Assembly: GCA_965216585.1 (NCBI GenBank)
Contig: CBDCGC010000003.1
Location: 558,001 to 622,000 of the forward strand
From: CADEER01 sp965216585
GTDB lineage: Bacteria > Desulfobacterota > Binatia > HRBIN30 > CADEER01
DNA: 64,000 nt
Direction of reading: 5' to 3'
Every line of letters starts with the position of its first letter. The first letter of the stretch is position 1. Below, piece after piece: positions 43,571 to 52,084 of the stretch. The notes below the pieces were generated by a model, which searched no databases, was not told the DNA's origin, and was given only the letters and a program-made list of their open reading frames with translations. Position numbers and translations under genes: made by a program.

Positions 43571-44307
43571 AAACCTGGATCATCTGCAAACGCGAAGTGC
43601 AGGCGACCTTCGGCTCGGTGATCGCCTACATCCTGCTGGCGGTGTTCCTCCTCCTCAGCGGCTACTTCTTCTACAGCGATCTCGTCTTCATCCTGCTCAT
43701 GGCGTCGTTCACCCCCGTCTCCGGCCTGTGGCAGTGGGTCTTTCTCGACATGCGCCTGGTCACGCTCATCGTCGTGCCGCTGGTGACGATGCGGCTCTTT
43801 GCCGAGGAAAAGAAGCTGGGAACGATGGAGCTCTTGTGGACCTACCCGGTGCGCGACATCGAGATCGTCGCCGGCAAGTTCCTCTCGGCCGTGCTTTTCT
43901 TCGTCGTCATGCTGCTGCCGACGGTGATCCCCTGCGCCCTGCTCTACGCCTACCATCCCTTCGACCTCTCGCTCCTGGCAACCGCCTACCTCGGGCTGTT
44001 TCTGCTCGGCGTCGCCTTCATCGCCTGCGGTCTCTTCGTCTCTTCGCTGACCGAGAACCAGGTGGTCAGCGCCATGGTGACCTACGGCATCCTGGTGTTC
44101 TTTTGGTTTCTGACGTGGAACGAGGAAGCCGCCAACCAGGCGACCCTGCGGGTTCTCCTCGGACTCTCCCTCTTCGATCGCTTCTTCAACTTCACGCGCG
44201 GCGTCATCGACACGCGCGACGTCATCTTCTTCGTCCTCTTCATCGCCTTCTTTCTCTTCCTCACCTGGCAGTCCCTGGCCTCGCGCAAATGGCGGGGTGT
44301 GGCATGA
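43567..44307 (+). CDS. ABC-2 permease of the Gld-type transporter
   Basis: The 246-residue protein starts KTWIICKREVQATFGSVIAY, the ABC2_membrane_3/GldF-like beginning, and has six hydrophobic segments, including QWVFLDMRLVTLIVVPLVTM, the cytosolic RLFAEEKKLGTMELLWTYPV (typical of GldF-like permeases) and FLSAVLFFVVMLLPTVIPCA. 4-bp overlaps (ATGA) join it to the genes on both sides. Confidence 0.93.
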   Translation: MKTWIICKREVQATFGSVIAYILLAVFLLLSGYFFYSDLVFILLMASFTPVSGLWQWVFLDMRLVTLIVVPLVTMRLFAEEKKLGTMELLWTYPVRDIEIVAGKFLSAVLFFVVMLLPTVIPCALLYAYHPFDLSLLATAYLGLFLLGVAFIACGLFVSSLTENQVVSAMVTYGILVFFWFLTWNEEAANQATLRVLLGLSLFDRFFNFTRGVIDTRDVIFFVLFIAFFLFLTWQSLASRKWRGVA

Positions 44308-45695
44308 CGTCGAGCACCGAGAACAGCCGCACGTGGCGCGGCGCGGCGCAGACCATCGTTCAGGTCCTCCTGCTACTCGTCGCCTTCGCCGCCATTCAGT
44401 TTCTCGCCAGCCGGCACAACCACCGCTTTGATCTCACCCCCGATCAGCGCTTCGTGCTGTCGCCCTTCGCCGAGCAAGCGGCGCGCGCCTTCGGCGACCA
44501 GGGAATGCTCTACGCCTTCTACGACAGCCAACAGGTGGTCGAACGCCGCCGCATGCTCGACTTGTTGGAGCAGTTCCACCTGGCGGCGCCCAACCTGCGC
44601 TACGAGCTCGTCGACCTCGACCGCAAACCCGGTCTAGCCAAGAAGTACGACGTCTCGAGCTACGGCACCGGGGTGCTCGAGCTGGCGGACGGGCGTCGCC
44701 TACCGGTTCGCTCGATCACCGAGCCCGGCCTGACGTCGACCTTGCTGCGCCTGTCGCGCAAGCAGGAGCGGCGCATATGTTTCGTCACCCGGCACGGCGG
44801 CGGTGATCCCAACGACCAGAGCGAACGCCAGGGCTTTTCAAAACTCGGCTTCGCGATCAGCCAGGAGGGTTTCGCCGTCGCATCCCTGGGCACTCTTCCG
44901 GCAGCCGGCGAGCTGGCGGTCTGCACGCTACTGGTTTGGGCGGCGCCGACGCACGACCTCACCGGCGGCGACGCGGAGATCGTCGACCGCTACCTGCGCC
45001 AGGGCGGGCGGGCACTCTTCCTGCTCGACCCCGGTGCACCCGAGTCCTTCGACGCATTCCTGCTGCGCTACGGTATCGCCGTCGGCACCAACATCATCGT
45101 CGACGAGGACAACCGCATGCTCGGCGCCGACTCCTTCGTTCCCCAAGTGGATCGCTTCCGCCAGGAAGTCTTCGGCAATCGCCTGCGCGCGGCGACGATC
45201 TTGCCGGTGGCGCGCACCGTGCGCGCGGCCAGCGACAAGGACCCGACGACGCGCATCATTTCGCTGGCCGGCACCAGCGACTCGAGCTGGGCGCGCAGCG
45301 ACACCAAGGAGATCCCGGCGCAGGACGTGCGTTTCCGCCCGCAGGTCGACGAGCCGGGGCCGCTGTCGATCGCGGCGCGGGCGACGCTCGCTGCCGGCGA
45401 CGCAGCCGGCGGTCAGATCATCGTCATCGGCGACTCCGATTTCGCCACCAACGACCACCTCGACACTCTCGGCAATCGCGATTTCGCACTGGGAATCATC
45501 GGCGCTCTCGCCGAAGATCCGCTGCTCATCGGCACGCGCCAATCGTCGCAACGCGACGGCCACCGGCCGCTGGCGCTCAACGCGGCGCAGACGCGCACCA
45601 TTTTTTGGACTGGAGTCGTCGTCCTGCCAGGCCTTTGCGCGCTCGCCGGGCTGGCACTGGCTTCACTGCGACGACGCCAGCGCGGCGGCCGCTGA
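44304..45695 (+). CDS. Gldg-family auxiliary protein of the ABC transporter (ABC_transp_aux)
   Basis: The 463-residue protein has an N-terminal membrane helix (VQVLLLLVAFAAIQFLASRH), a periplasmic GldG/DUF7088 beta-sandwich beginning NHRFDLTPDQRFVLSPFAEQ, a Rossmann-like region (ICFVTRHGGGDPNDQSERQG, LLVWAAPTHDLTGGDAEIVD, YLRQGGRALFLLDPG, IIVIGDSDFATNDHL) and a C-terminal membrane helix (FWTGVVVLPGLCALAGLALA). This is the standard partner of GldA/GldF-like genes. It may gate or receive the transported substrate in the periplasm. Confidence 0.88.
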   Translation: MTSSTENSRTWRGAAQTIVQVLLLLVAFAAIQFLASRHNHRFDLTPDQRFVLSPFAEQAARAFGDQGMLYAFYDSQQVVERRRMLDLLEQFHLAAPNLRYELVDLDRKPGLAKKYDVSSYGTGVLELADGRRLPVRSITEPGLTSTLLRLSRKQERRICFVTRHGGGDPNDQSERQGFSKLGFAISQEGFAVASLGTLPAAGELAVCTLLVWAAPTHDLTGGDAEIVDRYLRQGGRALFLLDPGAPESFDAFLLRYGIAVGTNIIVDEDNRMLGADSFVPQVDRFRQEVFGNRLRAATILPVARTVRAASDKDPTTRIISLAGTSDSSWARSDTKEIPAQDVRFRPQVDEPGPLSIAARATLAAGDAAGGQIIVIGDSDFATNDHLDTLGNRDFALGIIGALAEDPLLIGTRQSSQRDGHRPLALNAAQTRTIFWTGVVVLPGLCALAGLALASLRRRQRGGR

Positions 45696-45707
45696 GAAGA
45701 CGCGGCA

Positions 45708-46271
45708 ATGAGCTGGCGACCGACGTTTCTTCTCGCCGCCGCCGCCTGCGCGCTGGTCTACATCGCCTACCGCGACGTCGTCCGAGAAGATCCGAGCGCC
45801 GGTTGGCAGACGATTTTCGAGGAACCCCAACCGACGCCGCCGTACTCCGCCATCGAGCGACTGCTCGACTTTGCGCCGAAGTCGGTGGTCGCCCTGCGCG
45901 TCGAGCGCCGCCAACAGGTCGTCGAGACGCGGCGGACGGCGTACGGCTGGAGCGGCATCGGCAACCCCAGCGCGGTCAACGAGTTTCTCGACGCCGTCGC
46001 CGAGCTCGCCGTCATCATCCCCATCCGATCCGACGGTGGAGATGCGGACCTCGCCAACTACGGTCTGGCCACACCGCAGGGACAGGTGGTTCTCGATCTC
46101 GAGCAAGGCGAGCCACTGCGCCTCACACTGGGGCGCCACAATCCCAGCGCCACCGGAATCTACGCCCTGACCAACCGCCCCGAGCGCCTCGTCCTGACCG
46201 GCGCCGTCGCCCTCTGGGATCTCGACAAGCTGATGACCGCGGTCGCCAGGCACTCTGCCCCAGACACCTGA
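45708..46271 (+). CDS. DUF4340 domain protein
   Basis: The 187-residue protein has an N-terminal anchor (RPTFLLAAAACALVYIAYRD) and a single DUF4340-like unit: SVVALRVERRQQVVETRRTA, SAVNEFLDAVAELAVIIPIR, YGLATPQGQVVLDLEQGEPL and GIYALTNRPERLVLTGAVAL. DUF4340 genes regularly follow gldG-like genes, and the 12-bp distance here fits an operon. It is shorter than the usual ~300-500 residues with several repeats. Confidence 0.8.
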   Translation: MSWRPTFLLAAAACALVYIAYRDVVREDPSAGWQTIFEEPQPTPPYSAIERLLDFAPKSVVALRVERRQQVVETRRTAYGWSGIGNPSAVNEFLDAVAELAVIIPIRSDGGDADLANYGLATPQGQVVLDLEQGEPLRLTLGRHNPSATGIYALTNRPERLVLTGAVALWDLDKLMTAVARHSAPDT

Positions 46272-46274
46272 GCC

Positions 46275-46330
46275 ACTTCGCCATGCATTCACTTGACTTC
46301 GCCAAGGCGCCCCCTAAGATTAGGCGAAGT
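46275..46330. promoter_or_regulatory. Operator-like repeats before the LysR gene
   Basis: ACTTCGCC occurs at 46275-46282 and 46296-46303, and its complement GGCGAAGT at 46323-46330, one base before the LysR ATG. The spacing of 21 and 27 bp between repeat starts (two to two and a half turns) on one face suits a LysR-type tetramer. Autoregulation is inferred. Confidence 0.5.
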
Positions 46331-46331
46331 T

Positions 46332-47222
46332 ATGCATATCGAAACGCTCAAGGTTTTCTGCGACGTCGTCGAGACCGGCTCTTTCTCCGTTGCGGCGTCG
46401 CAGAACTTCATCACCCAGTCCGCCGTCAGCCAGCAGTTGCGGGGTCTCGAGATCAAGCACAAATGCAAGCTGCTCGAACGCAGCCGCGGCGGCGCCAAGC
46501 CGACTCCGCAGGGGGCGATTCTCTACAAGGCGAGCCGCGAGATCATCGACCGCTACATGAACGTCGAGGCCGAGTTGCAGCACAGTTGTCACGTCATCGG
46601 CGGCGATCTGCGCGTCGCCATCGTCTACAGCGTCGGCCTGCACGAGCTGCCCGCCTACCTGAAGGAATACTTGCGCAGCTACCCCGAGGTCAACGTCCAC
46701 ATCGAGTACTCGCGACCCAACAAGATCTACGAGAACGTCATCTCGCAACAGATCGACCTCGGCATCGTCGCCTACCCGCAGAAGAATCCGCAGATCGTGT
46801 CGATTCCGATCCGCGAGGACAACCTCGTCCTCGCCTGCCCGCCCGATCACGCCCTCGCCGCGGCCAAGAAGATCTCCCTGTCGAAGCTGGAAGGTGAAAA
46901 CTTCGTCGCCTACGAGAAGGACATCGCCACGCGCAAAGCGACGGACCAATTGCTGAAGAGCAACCAGGTCAACGTCAACTACGTCGCCGAATACGACAAC
47001 ATCGAGACCATCAAACGCGCAGTCGAGATCGGCCAGGGCGTCGCCATCATTCCTCTCCCCGCCATCCGCAACGAGATTTCGCAGGGCTCGCTGAAAATCG
47101 CCAACCTCACCGACGTCAACCTGCTGCGCCCGCTCGGTATCATTCACAAGCGCGGCCGCCACCTCTCACCGGCCGCGGATAAGTTCATCGAAGTCGTCAA
47201 GCGAGACGACATCAAAGTCTGA
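46332..47222 (+). CDS. LysR family transcriptional regulator
   Basis: The 296-residue LTTR has the N-terminal winged helix (MHIETLKVFCDVVETGSFSV, TQSAVSQQLRGLEIKHKCKL, GGAKPTPQGAILYKASREII) and the two-lobed effector domain (GDLRVAIVYSVGLHELPAYL, QIDLGIVAYPQKNPQIVSIP, VEIGQGVAIIPLPAIRNEIS). The effector cannot be told; the overall shape is CbbR/CysL-like. It is 60 bp behind the DUF4340 gene with its own operator-like repeats, and convergent with an M48 protease gene. Confidence 0.93.
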   Translation: MHIETLKVFCDVVETGSFSVAASQNFITQSAVSQQLRGLEIKHKCKLLERSRGGAKPTPQGAILYKASREIIDRYMNVEAELQHSCHVIGGDLRVAIVYSVGLHELPAYLKEYLRSYPEVNVHIEYSRPNKIYENVISQQIDLGIVAYPQKNPQIVSIPIREDNLVLACPPDHALAAAKKISLSKLEGENFVAYEKDIATRKATDQLLKSNQVNVNYVAEYDNIETIKRAVEIGQGVAIIPLPAIRNEISQGSLKIANLTDVNLLRPLGIIHKRGRHLSPAADKFIEVVKRDDIKV

Positions 47223-47232
47223 GCCCGGCGCC

Positions 47233-48000
47233 TCAGCCACCGATGCGCTCGAGCTGCCGCGCTTGCTGGCGCAGCGCTTCGATGCGCTCGGCGGTCGGCG
47301 GATGCGATGCCGACAGGCCGCTCCAGCGGCCGCCGCCGCCCTCGTCGAGAACGAGCTCGAAGAATTCGAGAGCCCCATCGGTATTGCCATAGGCGTCGTA
47401 CACGAGTTGCAAGCCAATCGCGTCGGCCTCGCGTTCCTGCTCGCGCGAATAGCGCCGCTCGCCGAGCTCGAGCACATCGGCGATGACGCTGCCGGCCTGC
47501 TGGCTCAGCGCCATGACCGGCGCGACGATGAGCAGCACACGGCCCAGGCGCTTGAGCACATGGCGCTGGTGATGGTGACCGAGCTCGTGGCCGAGGACCA
47601 TGGCCAACCCCTGCTCGCTCTCGACGTCGTCCAGCAAGCCGCGCGTCACACCGATCAGGCCGCCCGGAAAGGCGAACGCGTTCGGCGCCGACATGTCGAC
47701 GACGCGCAGTTGATAGGGCAGCTCGCGCAATTCGCCGGCGGCGAGCAGACGGTCGAGAATGTCCGTCAGGCGCGCGTCATCGCTCACCTCGCCAACACTG
47801 CTGATCGGCGTGCGCGCCAGCACGGCCTCCCACGACGAGGGAATGCGCAGAGCGATGAAGTCGGCCAACAGCCCGAGGGCGACATAGAGAACCGCCAGCG
47901 CGGCGACGGCCAGCACCGCTTGGCGCAGTGTTTCCGCCCGACTCTCGCGACCGCGCGAAATGTCCGCCGTGCGCTCGAGCTCTTTGGGGACGTACTTCAC
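47233..48000 (-). CDS. M48 family membrane metalloprotease
   Basis: The 255-residue protein has an N-terminal membrane helix (AVLAVAALAVLYVALGLLAD), then NAFAFPGGLIGVTRGLLDDV, the zinc site AMVLGHELGHHHQRHVLKRL (HELGH) and the third ligand region EREADAIGLQLVYDAYG. A second hydrophobic stretch follows the zinc site (VLLIVAPVMALSQQAGSVIA). Its ATG overlaps the stop of the upstream YbjQ-like gene by 4 bp, making a ybjQ-ybjQ-M48 operon. It could act in membrane-protein quality control (inferred from HtpX-type relatives). Confidence 0.92.
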   Translation of the reverse strand: MKYVPKELERTADISRGRESRAETLRQAVLAVAALAVLYVALGLLADFIALRIPSSWEAVLARTPISSVGEVSDDARLTDILDRLLAAGELRELPYQLRVVDMSAPNAFAFPGGLIGVTRGLLDDVESEQGLAMVLGHELGHHHQRHVLKRLGRVLLIVAPVMALSQQAGSVIADVLELGERRYSREQEREADAIGLQLVYDAYGNTDGALEFFELVLDEGGGGRWSGLSASHPPTAERIEALRQQARQLERIGG

Positions 48001-48461
48001 ACGCCGGCAAATCGAATCGCGGTCGCGTAGGCGACGATCTCGACCGAGCCTGGACTCTTGGCGCGGCCGCCGTAGAGCGTCGCCGTCTCCATGCGAAGAT
48101 TGAGAAAGAGCTCGGCCTCCGGTTGCGACTCACGCATGCGCAAGATCGCCTCGCGGCGGGCCCGGTCGATCAGCGATGCGTAGGCCTTGGCCTCACCGCC
48201 GACGATGTTGCGCAGGCCCATGAGGAACCTCTTGTAGTAGTCGATCGACACGACTACCGAACCGGTGGCCAGCGCGGAAGCGGCGATGGCGCGATCTTCG
48301 CCGAGCGTCCTGGCGGTGATCACCGGCACGCCCACATGCTGGCGCTCGCGCGCGTGGATGCTCGCATAGTGGCGATTTTCCGCCGAGCGACCGGCAAAGT
48401 ATCCGAACGAGAGAAGTACCAGCGGCAGCCACAACTCCATCGTGTCGAGCGCGATCTCCAT
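47997..48461 (-). CDS. YbjQ/UPF0145-like protein with N-terminal membrane helix
   Basis: The 154-residue protein begins with a membrane segment (LWLPLVLLSFGYFAGRSAEN) and continues as a YbjQ-type heavy-metal-binding-like domain: ASALATGSVVVSIDYYKRFL, GLRNIVGGEAKAYASLIDRA and RREAILRMRESQPEAELFLN. The NIVGGE-KAY-SLI-ARREAI core aligns with the soluble paralogue directly upstream. It is 2 bp from that gene and overlaps the M48 gene. YbjQ function is unknown. The ATG at 48461 is chosen at the membrane helix; a much longer frame upstream is an antisense-like artefact. Confidence 0.82.
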   Translation of the reverse strand: MEIALDTMELWLPLVLLSFGYFAGRSAENRHYASIHARERQHVGVPVITARTLGEDRAIAASALATGSVVVSIDYYKRFLMGLRNIVGGEAKAYASLIDRARREAILRMRESQPEAELFLNLRMETATLYGGRAKSPGSVEIVAYATAIRFAGV

Positions 48462-48463
48462 GC

Positions 48464-48790
48464 CTATTCGATCCGCACCGCCGTCCCGTAGGCGAGGAGC
48501 TCGGCCGCACCCTGAGCAACCGAGGAGGTCGCGAAGCGCACGTTGACGACGGCATTGGCGCCGTGCTCCTCCGCCTGCGCCACCATCCGCTTGGTCGCCT
48601 CGGCGCGCGCCTCGACCAGCAGCTCGGTGTATCCTTTGAGCTCGCCGCCGACGATGTTCTTCAAGCTCGCCATGATGTCCCGTCCAACATGCTTGGCGCG
48701 AATCGTGCTGCCCTGCACCAGTCCGTAGTGTTCGACGATCGACTTGCCCGGAACCGACTCGACATTGGTCAGAATCATGCCGTTCTTCAT
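48464..48790 (-). CDS. YbjQ/UPF0145 family protein
   Basis: The 108-residue soluble protein has the standard YbjQ layout: MILTNVESVPGKSIVEHYGL, VQGSTIRAKHVGRDIMASLK, NIVGGELKGYTELLVEARAE and HGANAVVNVRFATSSVAQGA. Structures of the family show a dodecin-/heavy-metal-domain-like ring; no biochemical role is firmly known. It heads a three-gene minus-strand operon (soluble YbjQ, membrane YbjQ, M48 protease). Confidence 0.92.
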   Translation of the reverse strand: MKNGMILTNVESVPGKSIVEHYGLVQGSTIRAKHVGRDIMASLKNIVGGELKGYTELLVEARAEATKRMVAQAEEHGANAVVNVRFATSSVAQGAAELLAYGTAVRIE

Positions 48791-48849
48791 AGCACGCCAG
48801 GCGGCCCCGGTGTAGGCGCGAGCCGACGGCAGCTCGGCGCACGGCTGCC

Positions 48850-49704
48850 TCAGGTGAGAGCGCTGGCGTTGCCGATGATGACGCGGGTGCCGTCGGGTTT
48901 TTCGACCCAGACGTCACAGGCGACGCGCTTCTGCGTCCCCTCGTCGCTTTCTTCGCGCACTCTGGCGTGCGCGGTCACCTGCTCGTCGACCCAGAGGACG
49001 TTGGTGAGCTTGAGGTCGAGTCGGCCGCCGCGCAAGAACCCTTCACCGAAGCGCTCGGCCATGATCTCGGCGGCAAAGCAGGTCGCCATCATTCCCTGCA
49101 CGACGATTGCCGGGAAGCCGAGCTTGCGCGCTTCTTCGGCATCGGTGTGGTAGTTGCGGTCGGGACCGGAAAACATCCAACAGCGGCGTTGGTCGATCAC
49201 TTTCGCCCGACCGTGCCAGGATTCGCCGGTCGCCGTCGGAAAGGGGGGACGCGCCTTTTTCGCCTGTGCCGACGATTTGTCGACGACGAAATCGCCGTCG
49301 TCGCGAGCGCTCTGCAAGAACGACTGGTGCGTGCGGCCGCGTACCAGCAGCGCGCCGCTGGCCGCGTCGACGACGTCGGTCTCGTTGACGACGTAGTCGC
49401 GACCGCGCTTGGCATAGCGCTCGACGATCGTCGAGCAGGTTCGCACGCTGCTACCGACGCGGATCGGTGCAAAGAGGTGCCACTCCTGGCGGGCGTGCAG
49501 ATTGCCGATGAGGTTCTGCAAATACCACTCGGCAAGATAGCGGTAGCACTCCGAATGATAGAGCAGCGGCGGCGCGTAGGTCGCGTAGAGCGAATTGCGA
49601 TCGTCGAGCGCATCGGCGTAGAAGGCGACGATGTCGGCCGACACCTCGTAGCTCGCGGCGCCGCAGTGAAGCCCGACCCTGGCCGGTTGACCGTTCAGAT
49701 TCAC
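48850..49704 (-). CDS. MaoC-like (hotdog-fold) hydratase/dehydratase family protein
   Basis: The 284-residue protein is a double-hotdog: an N-terminal FAS1-type dehydratase unit (VSADIVAFYADALDDRNSLY, VRTCSTIVERYAKRGRDYVV, DAASGALLVRGRTHQSFLQS) and a C-terminal MaoC-type unit (FSGPDRNYHTDAEEARKLGF, PAIVVQGMMATCFAAEIMAE, LKLTNVLWVDEQVTAHARVR). The D-x4-H motif (DRNYH) is the catalytic pair of R-specific enoyl-CoA hydratases. It likely hydrates an enoyl thioester, perhaps in fatty-acid or steroid-like metabolism; no partner genes are next to it. Confidence 0.83.
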   Translation of the reverse strand: MNLNGQPARVGLHCGAASYEVSADIVAFYADALDDRNSLYATYAPPLLYHSECYRYLAEWYLQNLIGNLHARQEWHLFAPIRVGSSVRTCSTIVERYAKRGRDYVVNETDVVDAASGALLVRGRTHQSFLQSARDDGDFVVDKSSAQAKKARPPFPTATGESWHGRAKVIDQRRCWMFSGPDRNYHTDAEEARKLGFPAIVVQGMMATCFAAEIMAERFGEGFLRGGRLDLKLTNVLWVDEQVTAHARVREESDEGTQKRVACDVWVEKPDGTRVIIGNASALT

Positions 49705-49719
49705 ACGCGCTCTCCCCTC

Positions 49720-50733
49720 TCAAGTCGGCGGCGGCGGCTTTGCCGCGAGCTGCGAAACGCGCACGACGTCCACCTTTCCTTTTTTCCAACGAGCGATCAA
49801 CGAGCGAACGCGCTGGACGTCTTCGGCGCCGGCGGCAGTCGCCACGCCGATGGCCTGGCCACCAGTGCGCGCCTGGGCGGTAACGCCGTCAAACGCCGCC
49901 TCCAGCCCGCCGTCGAGGGGGAGTGCGAAGACGTGATCGGCGGCCACCGCATCGCCATCGGGATGTAGGGAAAACAATCCCCGCCGGCGCATCTGCTCCG
50001 ACACCTCGCCGGCGACGGGAGCCGCCACGGCCACACCGACGGCGCCTGGTACGGTGCGCAGCGCCTCGTCGAATCCGCGCCGCTCGACTGCCTCGCCGGA
50101 CCAGTCGAGCAGGACGTCGCGCTCGAAGAGTCGCGCCAGCTCGGCCACCTGCGCCGAGAACGGCCGGAAGGGTCGGATCGCGACGCCAACTGGCGCACCT
50201 AGCTCCATCACCTCGCGCGCCAGGCGCAGGTCGTCGCCGAGCGCCGTCAACACCAGGCCAACGCGCGGTTTTGCCGGCTCGTCATCCCAGTAGATGCGCA
50301 CCGTGTGGGTCAGCAGGCCATCGAGACCGACGAGGACCTGCGAGCCGTTGAACATCTTTTCCGAGACCAGAGTGAGGCCGCTGTCGAGTTGGCGCCAGCC
50401 GTCGACGATCGCCTCGATCTCGGCGTGGCGTTCGCGCGCTACCCGCATGGTCATCGTGCGGTGCGTCCAGCGCAGCGCGCTCGCTCCGTTGGGTGTCTCA
50501 CTCTCGACTTCCGCGCCGAGCCCCGAGGCGAGCACACCCCGATGGACCTTCTCGACACGCTCGACGAAGCCCTCTTGCCAATCGACCCGATCGGCAATCG
50601 CCTCCGGCGCGGGACGGCTCGGCGCAGCGACCTTCTGCGCCGAGAGAAAGATCATCACCGCGAGGACGGCGAAGAGCGGGTAGGAAACGATCCAGCCCAA
50701 ACGGAGCCAATCGTCGTCGCCGGAGAGCGCCAT
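49720..50733 (-). CDS. Divergent polysaccharide deacetylase family protein (YibQ/COG2861-like)
   Basis: About 337 residues: an N-terminal membrane anchor (LGWIVSYPLFAVLAVMIFLS), a ~100-residue linker domain, and a deacetylase-like barrel (RVGLVLTALGDDLRLAREVM, ELGAPVGVAIRPFRPFSAQV, ERDVLLDWSG, AFDGVTAQARTGGQAIGVAT). Where active-looking relatives have IDDLG, this one reads LTALGDD, and no His metal ligands are evident, so catalysis is doubtful. In many proteobacteria this family is next to ctp (S41) genes, as here (ctpA is 34 bp upstream), usually with an EnvC-type amidase activator that is missing. It probably acts in the cell-wall space. Confidence 0.75.
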   Translation of the reverse strand: MALSGDDDWLRLGWIVSYPLFAVLAVMIFLSAQKVAAPSRPAPEAIADRVDWQEGFVERVEKVHRGVLASGLGAEVESETPNGASALRWTHRTMTMRVARERHAEIEAIVDGWRQLDSGLTLVSEKMFNGSQVLVGLDGLLTHTVRIYWDDEPAKPRVGLVLTALGDDLRLAREVMELGAPVGVAIRPFRPFSAQVAELARLFERDVLLDWSGEAVERRGFDEALRTVPGAVGVAVAAPVAGEVSEQMRRRGLFSLHPDGDAVAADHVFALPLDGGLEAAFDGVTAQARTGGQAIGVATAAGAEDVQRVRSLIARWKKGKVDVVRVSQLAAKPPPPT

Positions 50734-50767
50734 GGCTTGCCTCGCGTCGCCCAACGCGCTCGGCAGC

Positions 50768-52084
50768 TCAGGCGGCCTTTTGCGCGACGACGGAGCGGAA
50801 GACGTTCCAACTCTTCAGCAGCTCGAGCGCCCGTTGCAACTGGGCATCCGCTTCATCCGAGGGCCCAGCCTCTGCCTCCGGCTTGCGTTCTCGTTCGCCA
50901 TCGCCGCGCAGGTGCCGCGGCAGGTCGCGCTCGCGGATTCGCTGCGGGCCGTCTTCGTCGTCGGCCAACACGCGCTTCGGCTCCATGACGATGTCGGGCG
51001 TGATGCCGGTGGCCTGAATCGACCGTCCGTTGGGAGTGAAGTAACGCGCCGTCGTCAGGCGAATGGCCGAACGCCCGTCTCCGTGTTGGTTCTCTTGAAT
51101 CTGCAAAATCGTCTGCACCGACCCCTTGCCGAAGGTCTGCGTGCCGAGGACGATGGCACGGCCGTGATCCTGCAGAGCGCCGGCGACGATCTCCGAGGCG
51201 CTGGCGCTGCCGCCGTTGACCAGCACGATCATCGGGAAGTCGGTGCGGCTGTTCGCTTTGTGGGCGAAGAACTTCTGCGCCTGATTGTCGAGACGCCCCT
51301 CGGTGTAGACGACCAGGCCGGAATCGAGAAACAAATCGCTCACGCTGACCGCCTGCGAAAGCAAACCACCCGGGTTGTTGCGCAGGTCGAGCACCAAACC
51401 GCGCAACCCGGCCGGGTCGTCGCGCATCTCGTCGATCGCCTTGCGCGCCTCGCGTGCCGTGCGTTCCTGAAATTGGGTGAGGCGCAGATAACCGTAGCCG
51501 GGCTCGAGCTGTCGCTTCTTGACGCTGCGGATGCGGATCACCTCACGCACGATCTCGATGTCGATCCACTCCGGTTCGTCCTCGCGGCGAATCGTCAGCT
51601 TGATCGACGTGCCCTTCGGACCGCGCATCAGCTTGACCGCCTGCATCAGCGACATGTCCTTGGTCAGCTCGTCGTCGATCTTGATCACCTGATCGCCGGC
51701 GACGACGCCGGCGCGAAAGGCCGGTGTGTCTTCGATCGGCGAGACGACGGTGAGGATTCCGTCGCGCAGCGTGATCTCGATGCCGAGACCGCCAAAGCTA
51801 CCGCGGGTATCGACCTGCAGCTCCTTGTAGGCATCGGGCGGCAGGTAGGCCGAATGCGGATCGAGCGAGGTCAGCATGCCGCGGATGGCGCCGTCGACCA
51901 GGCGCTGTGTCGTCACGTCGTCGACGTAGTGCCGGCGTACCATCGCCATGATGCTGGCGAAATCTTCGAGGTATTCGTAGTCGGCCTGGCGGGCCGAAAC
52001 GGTGCCGCCCAGCCAACCGCTGATCAGGGCCGCCACCAGCGCGATTGCCAGCGCCCCACTCGTCCATCTCGCCTTCGTCTCCAA
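50768..52084 (-). CDS. S41 family C-terminal processing peptidase (CtpA-like)
   Basis: The 438-residue periplasmic protease has an N-terminal anchor/signal (WTSGALAIALVAALISGWLG), a PDZ domain (GSFGGLGIEITLRDGILTVV, TPAFRAGVVAGDQVIKIDDE) and the S41 catalytic core with the serine in VLVNGGSASASEIVAGALQD and lysine in GTQTFGKGSVQTILQI. C-terminal ~60 residues are charged. Such enzymes trim periplasmic proteins, including peptidoglycan hydrolases. I chose the TTG at 52084 because GGAGG stands 5 nt upstream; an ATG at 52144 would put 20 residues before the anchor. Confidence 0.92.
   Translation of the reverse strand: METKARWTSGALAIALVAALISGWLGGTVSARQADYEYLEDFASIMAMVRRHYVDDVTTQRLVDGAIRGMLTSLDPHSAYLPPDAYKELQVDTRGSFGGLGIEITLRDGILTVVSPIEDTPAFRAGVVAGDQVIKIDDELTKDMSLMQAVKLMRGPKGTSIKLTIRREDEPEWIDIEIVREVIRIRSVKKRQLEPGYGYLRLTQFQERTAREARKAIDEMRDDPAGLRGLVLDLRNNPGGLLSQAVSVSDLFLDSGLVVYTEGRLDNQAQKFFAHKANSRTDFPMIVLVNGGSASASEIVAGALQDHGRAIVLGTQTFGKGSVQTILQIQENQHGDGRSAIRLTTARYFTPNGRSIQATGITPDIVMEPKRVLADDEDGPQRIRERDLPRHLRGDGERERKPEAEAGPSDEADAQLQRALELLKSWNVFRSVVAQKAA

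Noticed and set aside
44936..46897. A 653-codon plus-strand frame across the gldG-like, DUF4340 and LysR genes
   Set aside because: It is a +1 shadow of three well-supported genes with Arg-rich low-complexity content.
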